From Gyromitra esculenta (Eukaryota; Ascomycota; Pezizomycetes; Pezizales; Discinaceae), in contig JBCAML010000013.1 of NCBI GenBank assembly GCA_038503075.1, positions 1,550,001 to 1,614,000 on the forward strand: DNA of 64,000 nt. The letters are read 5' to 3'. The position numbers were made by a program, and so were the translations under genes. Positions 1 through 11,224 of the stretch are shown piece after piece. Every line of letters begins with the position of its first letter. Positions within the stretch are counted from its first letter, which is position 1. Under the pieces are notes generated by a model, which worked only from the letters and a program-made list of their open reading frames with translations, made no database searches and was not told where the DNA came from.

Positions 1-2
1 CT

Positions 3-110
3 CTCCTGGAGGACAAGCTGCATCCGGGTGTGATTCTGTTTTCGCTGATGTTGTTCCTGTACGGATGGAATATTGTACCGGAAGCAGATATTATGTGGAG
101 TCAAGACTGA
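3..110 (+). CDS. C-terminal end of a gene entering from the left, unknown product
   Basis: The third reading frame is open from the window edge to a TGA at 108-110 and gives 35 residues. It contains a hydrophobic stretch (about GVILFSLMLFLYGW) followed by an acidic, tryptophan-containing tail ending MWSQD. This looks like the last membrane segment and short tail of an integral membrane protein. The rest lies upstream of the window, so the family cannot be named. No splice signal interrupts the frame. Confidence is limited because only one short segment is visible. Confidence 0.4.
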   Translation, partial: LLEDKLHPGVILFSLMLFLYGWNIVPEADIMWSQD

Positions 111-2820
111 CGGATTTTCTTTGGGTATGGGTATTGGGAGTAGTTTAGTTCAGTATTAATTTACTCCGTTATATCTCTTATACCAACTATCCTGCTTATA
201 GCTAACCTCTTGTGCATCCGACCGTTTTATCAATATAATTCCCATTTGACTGCCTAAGCAATCATCCTTAGAAACACCCGTATACTGCCATTCTACAGCA
301 GGACCCACAACCCCTAGAAACGTCCATATAACTCCCGTTTGAAAGCAGGACCGATTGCCCTCGGAAACCCCGTATACCGCCTCCTTTGGTGCCTATTTGC
401 CCCCAAAGCGAGCCACGTATACTGCCTGCTTGGGCACCCGTTCGACTGCCAAGTTGATTTCATATAACACTTATTTTCCTACGAAATCGACAGCATGATC
501 GAGCCCCCAACCGAACCCTACTCTATGGACTGTAGCAACGCGTTTGTTGGCTAAATTTGGTCAACATTTCCGGTACTGTTTAGGAGGTTGGCAACACCAC
601 AAACCCACTTTGCTCTATTTTTTTTCTCTGCCATGTAGATCTTTAGATATTGAAGAATTTTTTAATTTTTTTCTTATAATTTTAGCAGTTTTTTCTTGGC
701 GTTGTAAGTCACCCTCCAGGTCAGAAAATACATATGTAGTTTGGTATCTACTACTCCACCTCCATGTAGTAGGTTCAAATTGCTCTATCAAATCCTATCT
801 GGTTATCCCAAGGTCAGATTTATTTGAACTATCTATCCATCCCCTTTCTATTTAATGCCTCGGCGCTTCTAGAATGCAGAAATATAAGTTATATTACTGC
901 ATTGCTAAAATTACATTCACTCCTATTAGAGCTACTCACAACACCATCAATATTTTATTTCAAGACTCTTGGCTAAGCACATCACAAACAGTCTATTTAA
1001 CAGAAAGTTGCATAGTTATTTGATACTGAGAAGGATTGTGTTGAAATATAAATTAAAATGTAAAAAAAACACTTTTTGGGGCTGTTTTGTGATCTGTGAC
1101 TAAATATACTTAGTATGTATATCTGAGTACGCGACAACCAATATTGCAGCAAAAAACAGGCATGAAGTTGTCTAAATAAGTATGTAAATATTTAATATGG
1201 CTTGGGTGCTCTTAGATGTCGACCAATAAAATTGGCATGTGGAACGCCTTTGTCTTACAAAGTATGCCAAGTTTTAATCCATGTATGCCAAACCCCAGGC
1301 TGTTTTTCTACAGAAATCTTCAACCTGAATATATCCACCACCAGTACTTCTCAAGAGATATCCCTGCAGATGTGAACTTCCCATGGGTTTGGGTATTTAA
1401 CTCAATTTTTCAATGTAATATTTAGCAAAAACATCCTCTGCGCATACCTAGTCACGCCTAGGGTATCATTCAGAACGGTTCCACTTTCCCTTTTTTACAG
1501 CCAAAGATGGGGTTTTATTCCACAACCACTCATTGCGGTGCTCTATAAAAACTTGGAAAGCTTTATTACTATACTGAAAGGCTTTGAAAGTTTTCTTGGG
1601 CTACCTGGATGTCTGTGGGAGTCTGAATTTCGGCCTAAAATCGAGGTCGACATCCAAGCGCACCCGTACCATGTATGAAAAATCGAAGGCTTGAAGTGTA
1701 TTCTCGAGGCTTTATTTATGTTTATTTAATTTTCTATGATTTTTAGAAGACATGGTGGTGGCAAAATACCTCTCAATACCTACCAATTTTCACACCAAAT
1801 TTGGCCAACATCTCACTACAGTCCATGGGAGATGGCGTTTGTTCGACAGCAGAATCAACAACAGGATCGAACCCCCTAGAGAACCCTATAGGGTGCCTGC
1901 TCAACTGCATGATCAACTACCCTAGGGAGCCCCATGTGTTGTCCGGGCAACTCCCAGGAGACGGGCGGGTCTGCGAGTTGCGCAGAGGGCATAGTAGAGA
2001 GCCGAGAGTAGGGTGGAGAATTGAAAAAGAGCAGAGCGGATAGGAGTGTAGGGGAAGAGTAGAGCGAGTGGGAGAGCAAGACGGGTAGTAGGCGGGAGAA
2101 TAAAGCGGAGAGTAGAGAGCCAAATATGTCTATTAATTAGTAATGCTCTAGAAGATCAGGAAATTTGCACCCACTAATTATAAGGTTTAGAGGTAGCGCG
2201 ATAGGAGCGCGTCTAGTACGTCCAGAAAATACAATATCCAGGACATACTATAGCTAGGCGAGTATCCCTTGTGGTGTACGTCCAAAAGGAGAATTTAGAT
2301 CGATGCGTCTAGTGCATCCAGGCGTATGTACCTTGGAAGCTGCACTAGGAGCGCTGCCTGAGGTAAATCCGTGTCCGGTGCGTCCAGTACGTCCAGTGCG
2401 TACTGTTCTCTACACGAAATCCGATGCAGACCTCCGTTTTTGCTGATGTAGAGGTTTGGGAGGGCATCACAACTTCCTCGACTGACGCTGAATATTAGTT
2501 CGCGCGTCCACGCATAGGAATTCCACAGGCTTTACTCGATTTCTGGAGGTATTCGCCTGTCGGATCGTTATGGGGAGTCCAAAACCATGCTGGACGGGCT
2601 GAGCAAAATCAATTTCATGACCCTCAATAGATTAGCTAAGTTTCTGGAGTGATGTTACCATATAAAGATCTGGATTTCGTGGGGGCAACGCTGCGTGCAG
2701 ATTGAATACTGGCTTAGCTATTCTGGGTGAGTATCTAGTGCTATTTAGTAAGTCCTGACGTGAGATTGAGGGGGGTCTTTGGAGTGAATGAGGCATTGCC
2801 TCTTGGCTCTCAGATTAGTT
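111..2820. other. Intergenic, AT-rich, no gene recognised
   Basis: Short open frames occur but none has a recognisable domain or coding-like composition. Around 2205-2400 there are several degenerate copies of a GTCTAGTACGTCCAG-like word (for example near 2211, 2302 and 2379-2401), which look like decayed short tandem repeats. Nothing else is supported. Confidence 0.5.
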
Positions 2821-2823
2821 CTA

Positions 2824-3240
2824 TGGCGCGCGCTGTTTTAGACCTCGACCACCTTTTTGAGCTATAATTCTGAGTCGCACAATAGACCAGACTACACAAG
2901 CAAAGCTAAATAGTCTTTAAGAACATAGTCTAAACACTAATTAGCTTTGTACAGGGCAAGGAATTCTGTGGCTGCGGTAGAATTAGACCTCGCTTTTGGG
3001 TGTAAAAAATTCGATGTGGAACGTTCCAAGAAGTGCTGTGGCTATGATAAAATATATGTGTAAAAGATACCAGATGGTGAATTTTGACAGGAAGTACCTT
3101 GTAAAAAATCAATAGTAGTTATCAATAGTAACAGGCTTTGGAGGGAAGATGGGGCTTGTGCGGGATGCTTGCACTATTTGTAAGACAGTGGCGTTCCACG
3201 TCGCAATGCGATTGGTCGAGGTCTAAGACTGCACGCGTCA
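2824..3240. mobile_element. MITE-like element with about 28-bp terminal inverted repeats, TA-flanked
   Basis: The left end begins TGGCGCGCGCTG and continues through TTTTAGACCTCGACCA. The right end, read on the minus strand, begins TGACGCGTGCAG and continues through TCTTAGACCTCGACCA. A TA dinucleotide lies directly outside each end (2822-2823 and 3241-3242). The 417-bp length, lack of a coding frame and TA flanks fit a non-autonomous Tc1/mariner-type element. The family name is not known. Confidence 0.7.
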
Positions 3241-3329
3241 TATCTCGAGTGCTATTTCATGAAAAACTTCGTGGTTAAGATACCGCCGTTTAAGATTCGA
3301 TGAGTGGAGCTGATTGGCCACCAAAACAA

Positions 3330-3411
3330 GTGGGTATAGTATAGTGGTTAGTACTTCTCGTTGTGGTATCATAGTTCCGAGAGGACTCAGGTTCGATTCC
3401 TGATACCCACA
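3330..3411 (+). tRNA. tRNA-His (GTG) with a 10-nt intron
   Basis: The acceptor stem GTGGGTA (3330-3336) pairs with TACCCAC (3404-3410), with discriminator A at 3411. The anticodon stem TCTCG/CGAGA encloses a loop with anticodon GTG at 3363-3365. The T-arm contains GGTTCGATTCC. A 10-nt insert (3367-3376) lies right after position 37, the standard site of nuclear tRNA introns. Removing it leaves 72 nt. A second copy lies at 3934. Confidence 0.93.
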
Positions 3412-3462
3412 TCATCGTTTTTTGCGTTCTGAATGTCCTGAATGTCATCCTCAAAGGAGTTA

Positions 3463-3759
3463 CTGGTGCTGCTGAGAAGTTAATCAGTCACGTGTAGGTG
3501 AGGCGGTAAAGCAGCAGGGTGACAACGGAGGATACTATAGCAAAGGTTAGGGTAATAAAACCTCGCAACATTAACAACATTAGCAATACATGCAGTATAG
3601 ATATCAACAGGAAAAAGCATCTGAACTAATCCTGAGAGCCATCCAGACAGAAATATATGAAAAAAAAGTAACTAAAAGTGCCTTGGTTTGCCTCTGCTGC
3701 CACCCTGCTGCTTTACCACCTCTCCTGCACGTGACTGAATAGCTTCTCAGCAGCACCAG
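3463..3759. mobile_element. MITE-like element with about 60-bp terminal inverted repeats
   Basis: The left arm starts CTGGTGCTGCTGAGAAG and runs to GTAAAGCAGCAGGGTG near 3522. The right arm is its inverted copy (about 3700-3759), starting CTGGTGCTGCTGAGAAG on the minus strand. The arms differ at a few positions. TA flanks lie at 3461-3462 and 3760-3761. The element is 297 bp with no convincing gene. Its right-hand TA is also the left-hand TA of the next element, so the two are inserted head to tail. Confidence 0.8.
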
Positions 3760-3761
3760 TA

Positions 3762-3865
3762 CTACGGGTGTAGGAGAAAGTGACAAGAATTTGATTAGAT
3801 AATCTTGCTGTGGGTGCTTTGTCTTTATCTAATCAAATTCTCATCACTTTCCCCTAAACCTATAG
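3762..3865. mobile_element. Short MITE, about 40-bp inverted repeats, same end sequence as the 62.7-kb element
   Basis: The left arm CTACGGGTGTAGGAGAAAG continues to TTTGATTAGATA. The right arm on the minus strand is CTATAGGTTTAGGGGAAAG and continues to TTTGATTAGATA. Only about 20 bp separate the arms, so the 104-bp element is almost a pure hairpin. TA lies at 3760-3761 and 3866-3867. The outer 19 bp match both ends of the element at 62711-62968, so the two belong to one family. Confidence 0.8.
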
Positions 3866-3933
3866 TACGATTCCTAAAACTACCAACTGGTTACAAAGAG
3901 TCCATATAAGCGAGACTCCCCATTACAGCATCA

Positions 3934-4013
3934 GTGGGTATAGTATAGTGGTTAGTACTTCTCGTTGTGGGCATTGCTCCGAGAGGACTCAGGTTCGATT
4001 CCTGATACCCACA
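3934..4013 (+). tRNA. tRNA-His (GTG) with an 8-nt intron
   Basis: The mature sequence appears identical to the copy at 3330: acceptor GTGGGTA/TACCCAC, anticodon GTG at 3967-3969, T-arm GGTTCGATTCC and discriminator A. The intron (3971-3978, GCATTGCT) differs from that of the other copy in both length and sequence. This suggests an old duplication in which only the intron drifted. Confidence 0.93.
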
Positions 4014-4858
4014 CCACCTCTTTTTTGTGGTTTTGAAGAGTAATTCTAGAGGAATTGGAATACCCCGTGTCTCTATTTCGAAATGTCGTGGATTGTTTGA
4101 AATGCATGTGGTTGCCTGATGTCTAGGACTTTGCTGACTAAACACCCCACCAAGAAAAGCTTTCCGGCCACTTTGGGCGTAACCGAAAGGGCTAACTACA
4201 GCGGATAAGTACTGTAGGACCATTGACTTTTTGCTAATGTATTACACAGATGTCTATCATGGCACCTCTAACCCAGCTTATAGGGTACATATCTTCTCTA
4301 ATAGAGAGTAAGTGCTGGGTCCTCCTAAGAATTGCAGATATGTTTGATTCGTTCGGTATAATTTTGTCAGTCCCCGCAATCTATCACTATCACGCAGCTA
4401 CAATCTTCTAAAGTGGTGATTGGAGACATTTTTCTTCGCCTTGTCCCAAAATAGGATGTATCTACATGCGCTCTACTCCTTACCCAGCTGTAGTGTTAGC
4501 ATAAGCCACTCAAATGCCCAACTCGTCCGAATGGTCATTGGCTATTTTTTTTGGTGAAGCTACCTATAATAAAATTGTGACGCATCTTGTTCCACAAATA
4601 ATCTAATGCATGAGGGTCTTGAATCGAATATTTTTGGGACGGGTGGGGTAGCTATCTTGTCGGAGTGATACAAGCCCCTCTACCACCTCGTTCCTCTTTT
4701 GACCTGCGAAGACGCTGAAATTCATCCTTTCGATTAAGATATATACTAACGAAACGATACGACAAACCACTCACGGTCAGGGAGTTAGCTATCCTGATTC
4801 GCAATGGTATGAGGCGCTCTACCGAGTTAGGGGATATGGCTTCTGACCACTTTACTAG
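4014..4858. other. Region upstream of the patatin gene; 5' exons not resolved
   Basis: No RNA gene or clear coding exon can be fixed here. A possible intron 3' end lies at 4844-4858 (CTGAC branch motif followed by a CTAG acceptor) just before the zinc-finger exon, with a GTATGA donor candidate at 4807. The frame upstream of that donor contains a TGA, so the 5' gene structure remains open. Confidence 0.35.
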
Positions 4859-7800
4859 ACGGATACCCTTTTGAAATGCGAGGTCTGCGAAAAAGATGCT
4901 TCATTCATGTGTACGAACCGGAAATGCCTTCGGATGTTCTGCAATATATGTCCCCACTGCCCACAACCTGACCGATGCAACGACGAGAAACACCTGCTCG
5001 CGTGTTAGAATTTCCACGTTCCGCCGTTCAGTAAGAATCGCGCGATGCACGAGAGAGGTGCGCTCGATGATCGGAATTTTCTCAGCGAAGTGCTGTATTG
5101 CGAAGGGGATCCCTCGAGGCAGAAGATGCTGCATCAAGAGGACCGGAAGTCTCTCTGGTTCATCGTTGAGCCTGGTGAAGAGGCGATATTGGAGGATACA
5201 GGGCCCATGCAAACGGGATCTTTATATGTTACGAACCGTCTTAACAGTCTTCTAACGAACAGCCCCCCGCTGAAAAATTATCCCCCGGGTAATTATCCAC
5301 TGGAAAAGATGTCGCCGAAGGATCGCCCCCAGACGCGGTTCCCGACGTTGGTTTCCTTCGTCGGCGAAACAGGAACCGGAAAGTCAACTCTCATTCGGGC
5401 TTTGATTAAAGAATCTGGGCTGGCGATGGCCGTAGGCCAAAACCAACAGACACCAATTGAAGCCCCAGTTCCGCAAGCCAGCACTATGCAAACCATTACC
5501 CATCCTACAAGCTCAGGCGTTCACTTGTACCAGGACCCAAAGTCCTCTATAACGTCACGTCCGATTCTCTTTGCTGATTGCGAAGGATTTAACGCCGGCG
5601 GAATTAGTGCAGCTTCGTTCCCCCAGGATCTGGCGAACGATCTGAATATCGCAGCTAAATTTAAGCTCACTGCACACTCGTACACCACATCAACAGAACA
5701 TGAAGATCTGTATGCTAAATCTCTATACTCTTTTAGTGATTGCGTTTGTTTCGTCATCAAAAACGCGCAAACGATGGCCAAAAGCTTGGAGAAATCGCTT
5801 GTCTGGGCAGCAAAGGGATCCGGAACAGTCCACAGGCTGCCCCAAAAGAGTTTAATCTTGGTTCTTAATCCACAGTCTCGGCACAAAGAAGAGATGATGG
5901 ATCAGCGAACTCTCCAGGCGGTGTTCTTTGGTGAAGAGATGACTTTCTGGAAGGACAATAAATTGCTGAACACTATACAAAGGGCTGCATTCAGAAACAC
6001 CTCCGTCACCGCTAAGAAGTTCCTGGCACTCTATTTTAGCTCCGTCACCGCTATATACATACCAGATGGCAATAGAGCGGATGTCCATCCAGCTGATATC
6101 CGGCTACAGATCCGCACACTTTCCAAGGTGATCCAGCATCGCGTTAATGAAATTGCGGATATTCGGCAACAGACATGGACAGCATACAACGAAAAAGATT
6201 TTACACGTTTGTTTCATCTCGCGGTGCAGCATTTTGCTGCTAGTGATACTGCATTCAATTTTTTTGAAGCTGCAAAGAGTACAAGTCTAGACCACCGAGG
6301 CCTGGAAGGGCACGTTCTTGCTTTGAGGAGACAGTTCACAGGTGCTGCAATCGTGGACCGTAGGAGTCGATTTCCACCCATAGTCGCCTCCGCTTTAGTA
6401 AACAAAGTTCTCCGCGAAGACCCCCCTAGTAAGCAGTGGATTGACCCTCTCCCTCCCTACGTCTCTTTGCTAATGGGGCATATTGGGGCAGGTTTTAATA
6501 CGGATTTGCAGTGGAAGAAATGCCACCAGGCATGCGAGAAAGCAATCGATCGCTTTTACAAACAATATTTCGTCTGCAAATTCATTGAAAAAGGAAAACA
6601 ATGCATAAAAACGTTCCATCTCCACGGCCTCAGCCACAACGATAAAGACGGGAACATAATCCAGAATGGAGATTTCCACCCCAACAAAACGGAAATAGAC
6701 CGGCAAATTACCCAGGAAGTGGAAGAAATCAGAGATAATTTTTTCGCGCAATACGTCAAAGCGTTCCAGTATCAAGGGAGATCCCGAGATTATCCAAGTT
6801 TGGAAAGACTCGTCCAGAAAAGAAGGGAGATTCTCCGCGGCACGTATCACAGTACTTGCCCCTGCTACAGCTATAGAACGTGTTTTTCTTGTCTGCATGC
6901 AGCCCCTGACCATGTCCTTCCCTGTGGCCACGCATTTTGTGAGACCTGCGTTATTGACTTTGGGAAACCGGTGGATGGGCACCCTGGTGCTTATATGATC
7001 GGGGAATGCATTTTTGATGGCGAGAAGTGGGCTGGAGAGCAAGCTCAGATAATCCAAATCAAGCCCCATGCCGCCGGCTGTAGAATCCTGACTCTAGATG
7101 GGGGAGGAGTTCGTGGGATCCTCGAGTTGGAGATACTGAATCTCCTGTCCGACATGATTGGGCTTGATCTTCATATTAGCCATTTCTTTGATCTCATTGT
7201 TGGTACCAGTACAGGTAAGAAAAAAAGACTGCCCTATCAACCGGTTTGCAAAATCTATTTTAACGATAACCAGGCGGCTTAGTCGCACTTGGAGTAGGTG
7301 TTGAAGAGATGGAACTGTCTGATATGAAGAGAACTTTTTTAAAATTGGCGAGTGAGACATTTAGAGCGGTACGAGGGAAAAAGACTATTAGTCTTGGAAC
7401 TTTTGCAATCGTGTCAGCAGCAGTGATCGATCTGCCTACAGCTGTAATGATTGGGGGCCTCGGGCTCGTGGCTGGCTGGGCTGTGAATATGGTATATAAA
7501 CAGAGCATTTACAAAACAGAGCCACTCAAAAGCGGGGTACAGAAGCTCCTAGGCACCGAAACCAGCATGTTTGGAAGTTCACGGCGGAAGAAAAAGCAAC
7601 GTTCAACCAGGGTGGCTGTCATGTGTATGAAGGATCCAACTAAAGTCAGCGCGATTGCTAATTATAATCGCCCCGTAAATAGTAATTTGCCACAGCCTAA
7701 TGGAAATACCTCTAATACATTAATCTGTGCTAATATTGATAATCAATAGATTTACTGCTAGATGGGAGTGACAACCACCAAGGGTCTGGATCTATAGATA

Positions 7801-8971
7801 TCGGTGCTGATGAATTTGAGCGCGCCGAAGATGAAGAGGAGGAGTTGAAATGTTGGGAAGCGTATGTGTAGCTTGATCACAAAACAAAAACAAATAATAA
7901 AAATTGACTAACCCATCTGCGAGCAGGGCACTTGCTACGTCTGCTGCTCCTCCTTACCTTCAACCCTTCATGAAGGAACGGTCAAAAACGGTCTACATTG
8001 ATGGCGGGCTTGAACACAATAACCCAATTTTCTGGGCAGCTGAGGAATACCGGAGGATATGGAAAAGACCAGAAGTGGAGGCTAAACTGGATCTCATTGT
8101 TTCCATCGGGTCAGGAATCGTTTCCGGAGTCAAACGTGACGAAAACATCCCCGCAGCACCGGTAGATTACAATCCAGTTATGGCTCTTTTGGCTAGCACC
8201 GCGCACCGCCTCAAAGGGAATAAGATATGGGACGATTTCACACGAAGAGAAGCTCAATACTCAGCGGTCTCTCATCGCCTTGATCTTGATCTTTGGGGTA
8301 TTAGGTGCAATCTAGATGATTATCAAATCATGAACGATATGGTCATTGCACTCAACCGAGCAATCGTACACCAGGAGCGGATACCTCTCAATCGACAACT
8401 TCGCGACAAAATAAATCTTGTTGCGCACCTGCTTATGGCAAAACTCTTCTTCTTCGAGCCTACGAGCCCGGTGATGTTAGTCAAGAATAATTATTTCAAC
8501 AATACACCCTCATATCAGATCCGAGGGAAGATAATGTGCCGTTTGCCCCAGGGGTCTAAACCTTTGAAAGAGCTTGTTAGCCGCATTGTCTACTTTGCAG
8601 CGGCAGAAAGTGAGAATGAGAAGTGTCTTCATATCTGTCCGATAGGTGCAGCTATTATTGATGTCACGAACATCAAGGAAGTGGTAAAAAACGGGGGAAA
8701 GTTTGAAATCGGCCACACAATTACCTCGTTAAATCCTAAAGGAAGTTATCAATCAATTTTTATTCAGCTTCGCCATGCGGCAGTAATTCCCCCACTGAAA
8801 GTCGGCGAAGAAGTTAAAATATCGGAAGCCGGGATAGCTCAACCTGGAATAATGGAAGAGAGACTCTCGGGGGCCATCACCCTACAACACATATCAGATA
8901 AACTAGCGATTAGTGGTTTCCCGTGCAAAATTTCTGGTAAATGGTCTGCTCAACTATTGCTAAGGAAATGA
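4859..8971 (+). pseudogene. P-loop NTPase / RING / patatin-like phospholipase protein, with an in-frame TAG near the N terminus
   Basis: Visible exons are 4859-7214, 7274-7681, 7750-7861 and 7927-8971, joined by introns of 59, 68 and 65 nt with phases that agree. From the ATG at 5045 the product is about 1,244 residues. It has a P-loop VGETGTGKST (about 106-115), a DCEG switch-like motif (about 177), a Cys/His RING-like cluster (about 604-640), then a patatin domain with oxyanion motif DGGGVRG (about 684), nucleophile elbow GTSTG (about 719) and catalytic Asp in IDGG (about 921). Patatins are acyl hydrolases that act on membrane lipids. Fungal multidomain versions resemble NLR-like immune proteins, but no function is proven here. 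Upstream in the same frame, 4877-5005 encodes a Cys-rich zinc-finger segment that ends at TAG 5006-5008 and is separated from the ATG by 12 open codons. Either the gene has lost its N terminus or a shorter protein starts at 5045. All catalytic motifs are intact, so a functional truncated protein remains possible. Confidence 0.72.
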
Positions 8972-10245
8972 CTGACGAAGGTTGATATACTTTAGATTTG
9001 ACAAAAAAGACCCCAACGCATGATACGTAGAGCAAACACCAGTATTTCACAGACGGATCATATTGTATAGCAACTGAAGTGTACTCCAAATACGGGTTCG
9101 CGTGCTACCTATCTCAATACAAAACCATCTTCAACTCCCATTCCTCTCTCAACTCGTATACCATCTTCTTGGCCACAGAGTTCAAAGTCCACGCCTTCCC
9201 TCTATATTTAAATCCACCGAGAAAATAGAAAATAAAATAAATAAATAAATAAAACGAATACTCCATCTTAATGCTCAAAATAATTTAATGATTCTTCCAA
9301 CCTTTTCACTGATAGCTCAAATTCGTCATTCACATCTCCTTCTGCATCCTGCAACAACTCTCCCCAATCTCTCTTCTCATCTCTATCAACTTCATTCTCT
9401 TTATTCTCTCCGCTCCCTCTTCTTCTGCTCTTGAGGGCATCCAGCAATTTCAAGGCTCCTTGAGCTCTCTTAGTGGTATGGAACAAGTCGATCATACTCA
9501 TATATCATTTTTTGCCAATCACTTCTTTCTTACCGGTTTTCCTTTGTCCCGCTAGCTCTTAGCAGTACAATAGGATATAGTTAACACCTTGCTTTCGGAC
9601 TCCACAGAAGCACTCTGGCAGTCTTTTTTTTTTTTACCGATGCGGTGGAGGCAACTGATTGTATTGATATGTTCAGTTCTAAATCGGCTGATTGCGACTT
9701 GGTATTTTCGTGGATGGCTTGGAAGAAAAAATGGATCGGATCTACTTTTTCAGAGTACGGAGTTATGGCTACTTAGCGGCGTTATCTAACCCTTATAGTT
9801 GATATGCTGAACAAAAGAGTTTTCTATAACGCAGTTCCTAAAACAGAGTTATCTGTTAATTCGGCTTTCCTTTCAGCTTTCCTCGAGCGCGCCCTAAATA
9901 GTGAGCTTCAAATATCCATTTCATGGACTGCGAACGACACATAATGGCCTCGATGGTCCGTGGAATAATCATAAAAGACTTACAATAGAAAGGCGATGTG
10001 CTATAATGCAGCGCCTAAGAGGCTAGTTTTAGTTCCCTCACTTTGCAAAATTGTTGGCTATATTGCAATTTAATTTGAGGTCATCAACGGTAGCTCTTCT
10101 ACAATATATTTCTTTTTGCATACCCTCATTTTATATTTCATCCAGAATAGTTTGTGGTGTAAAAATTCATCTGACTCTTATCCGTAATCCCATCCCTCCC
10201 ACTTCAACACCTTGGGAACTCTCTCAAGAGGTGCGTCCTCATATA
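8972..10245. other. Intergenic, AT-rich
   Basis: This stretch holds only short open frames. An AAAT-rich run lies at 9225-9253. The one frame with coding-like composition is listed separately at 9268-9501. Confidence 0.4.
9268..9501 (-). CDS. Short ORF of 77 residues, charged and helical, unknown
   Basis: The frame starts MSMIDLFHTT and continues with a Lys/Arg-rich then Glu/Asp-rich helical sequence ending LNYFEH. There is no signal peptide or known domain. It could be a small protein or the last exon of a minus-strand gene whose upstream part I cannot define. It lies 3' of the patatin gene on the opposite strand. The only support is a composition that looks more like protein than its neighbours. 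Confidence 0.25.
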   Translation of the reverse strand: MSMIDLFHTTKRAQGALKLLDALKSRRRGSGENKENEVDRDEKRDWGELLQDAEGDVNDEFELSVKRLEESLNYFEH

Positions 10246-10446
10246 CAGTTAGCGCGAGAAAAATTACTCCAAGGGACTAACGTTTACGCCATTTCTCCCT
10301 CTGCTACGACCCCTTAGTTGTCCTCGTCCAGACCCCTCGCCCATGGACCCAAAATGGTGGTCTAGTAGAGGACAATTAAGAGGTCGTAGCGGAGGAAGAA
10401 TGGCGTAAACGTTAATCCTTTGTAGTAACTTTTTTCGCGCTGACCG
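10246..10446. mobile_element. MITE-like element with about 85-bp inverted repeats
   Basis: The left arm CAGTTAGCGCGAGAAAAATT continues through AACGTTTACGCCATT and GCTACGACCCCTTA. The right arm on the minus strand is CGGTCAGCGCGAAAAAAGTT and continues through the same blocks. TA flanks lie at 10244-10245 and 10447-10448. The whole 201-bp element can fold back on itself with a loop of about 35 nt. It has no coding capacity. Confidence 0.75.
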
Positions 10447-10634
10447 TATATGGGGGGGCCTCATGAGAAAACCAATACGGTATGTTTCATCTCATACGTA
10501 TTGCGCACAGTTTCAATGTTCAGCATAGTGTTTAATATTTTAAAGTTGACCGGTAGTAGTAACCCAAAGTTGTGCTTCTTATGTGTATTGAAAGAGCGAA
10601 GAGAGATCATTTCAGCTGAAATTGCTTGTGCTTG

Positions 10635-10648
10635 ATACTGCTTAAATT
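10635..10648 (+). repeat. Left target-site duplication of the LINE
   Basis: The 14-mer ATACTGCTTAAATT occurs here and again at 14765-14778, directly bounding the LINE and its nested insert. Confidence 0.85.
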
Positions 10649-10650
10649 AA

Positions 10651-11224
10651 TGGGGAAAGATAGAAAAAAGTTGGGAGCAGGAAAATGAGGAAAAAAGGTG
10701 GGAAAAAGAAGTTAGAGAAGAGTTGGAGATCAAGATAGGGCAAGGGGAAAAGGGAGGATTGGAGAGAATGAAAAGAAGGCATGAAGAAGCTGAGGAAGTC
10801 ATTATGTATACGGACGGGTCAAAAAAAGAAGGGAAAGTGGGAGTGGGAGTGTGCAGGATAGACAGGTGGGGGCAAAAGCTATGGACTGGGAGTTATGGGA
10901 TAGGAAGCGAGATGGAAATCATGGATGCTGAGATGGTGGGCATCAGGAAGGCGGTGCAGCAAGGAATCATACAGTGCAAAGAGAAAGGGGTCAACCAACT
11001 AGTCATCCAAATGGACAGCCAGAGAGCCATGACAAGAGTTAAGGAACGAAGGTCAGGACCCGGCGAAATGATGGCATACAAGATCCGATAGCAGATACAC
11101 GCAGCAAAAATGGCCAAAATCAATACAAGATTGGAATGGATCAAGGCACACGCAAATATCACCAGAAACGAAGCATCCGATATCCTAGCCAAAGAAGGGT
11201 GCGACAAGCCAAAGAACAAAGAGG
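10651..11224 (+). pseudogene. LINE ORF2 fragment: RNase H domain
   Basis: This ribonuclease H-like domain belongs to a non-LTR retrotransposon and normally degrades RNA in RNA/DNA hybrids during retrotransposition. The YTDGS, acidic ME-type and MDSQ motifs plus the C-terminal KAHAN...NEASD segment are visible. A TAG at 11089-11091 breaks the frame, and the ORF is cut by the nested repeat block that starts at 11225. Confidence 0.8.

Noticed and set aside
3604..3786. Minus-strand 60-codon frame
   Set aside because: It lies across the junction of two inverted-repeat elements and has no coding features.
3891..4223. Minus-strand 110-codon frame
   Set aside because: It is antisense to the tRNA-His gene at 3934; the tRNA explains the sequence.
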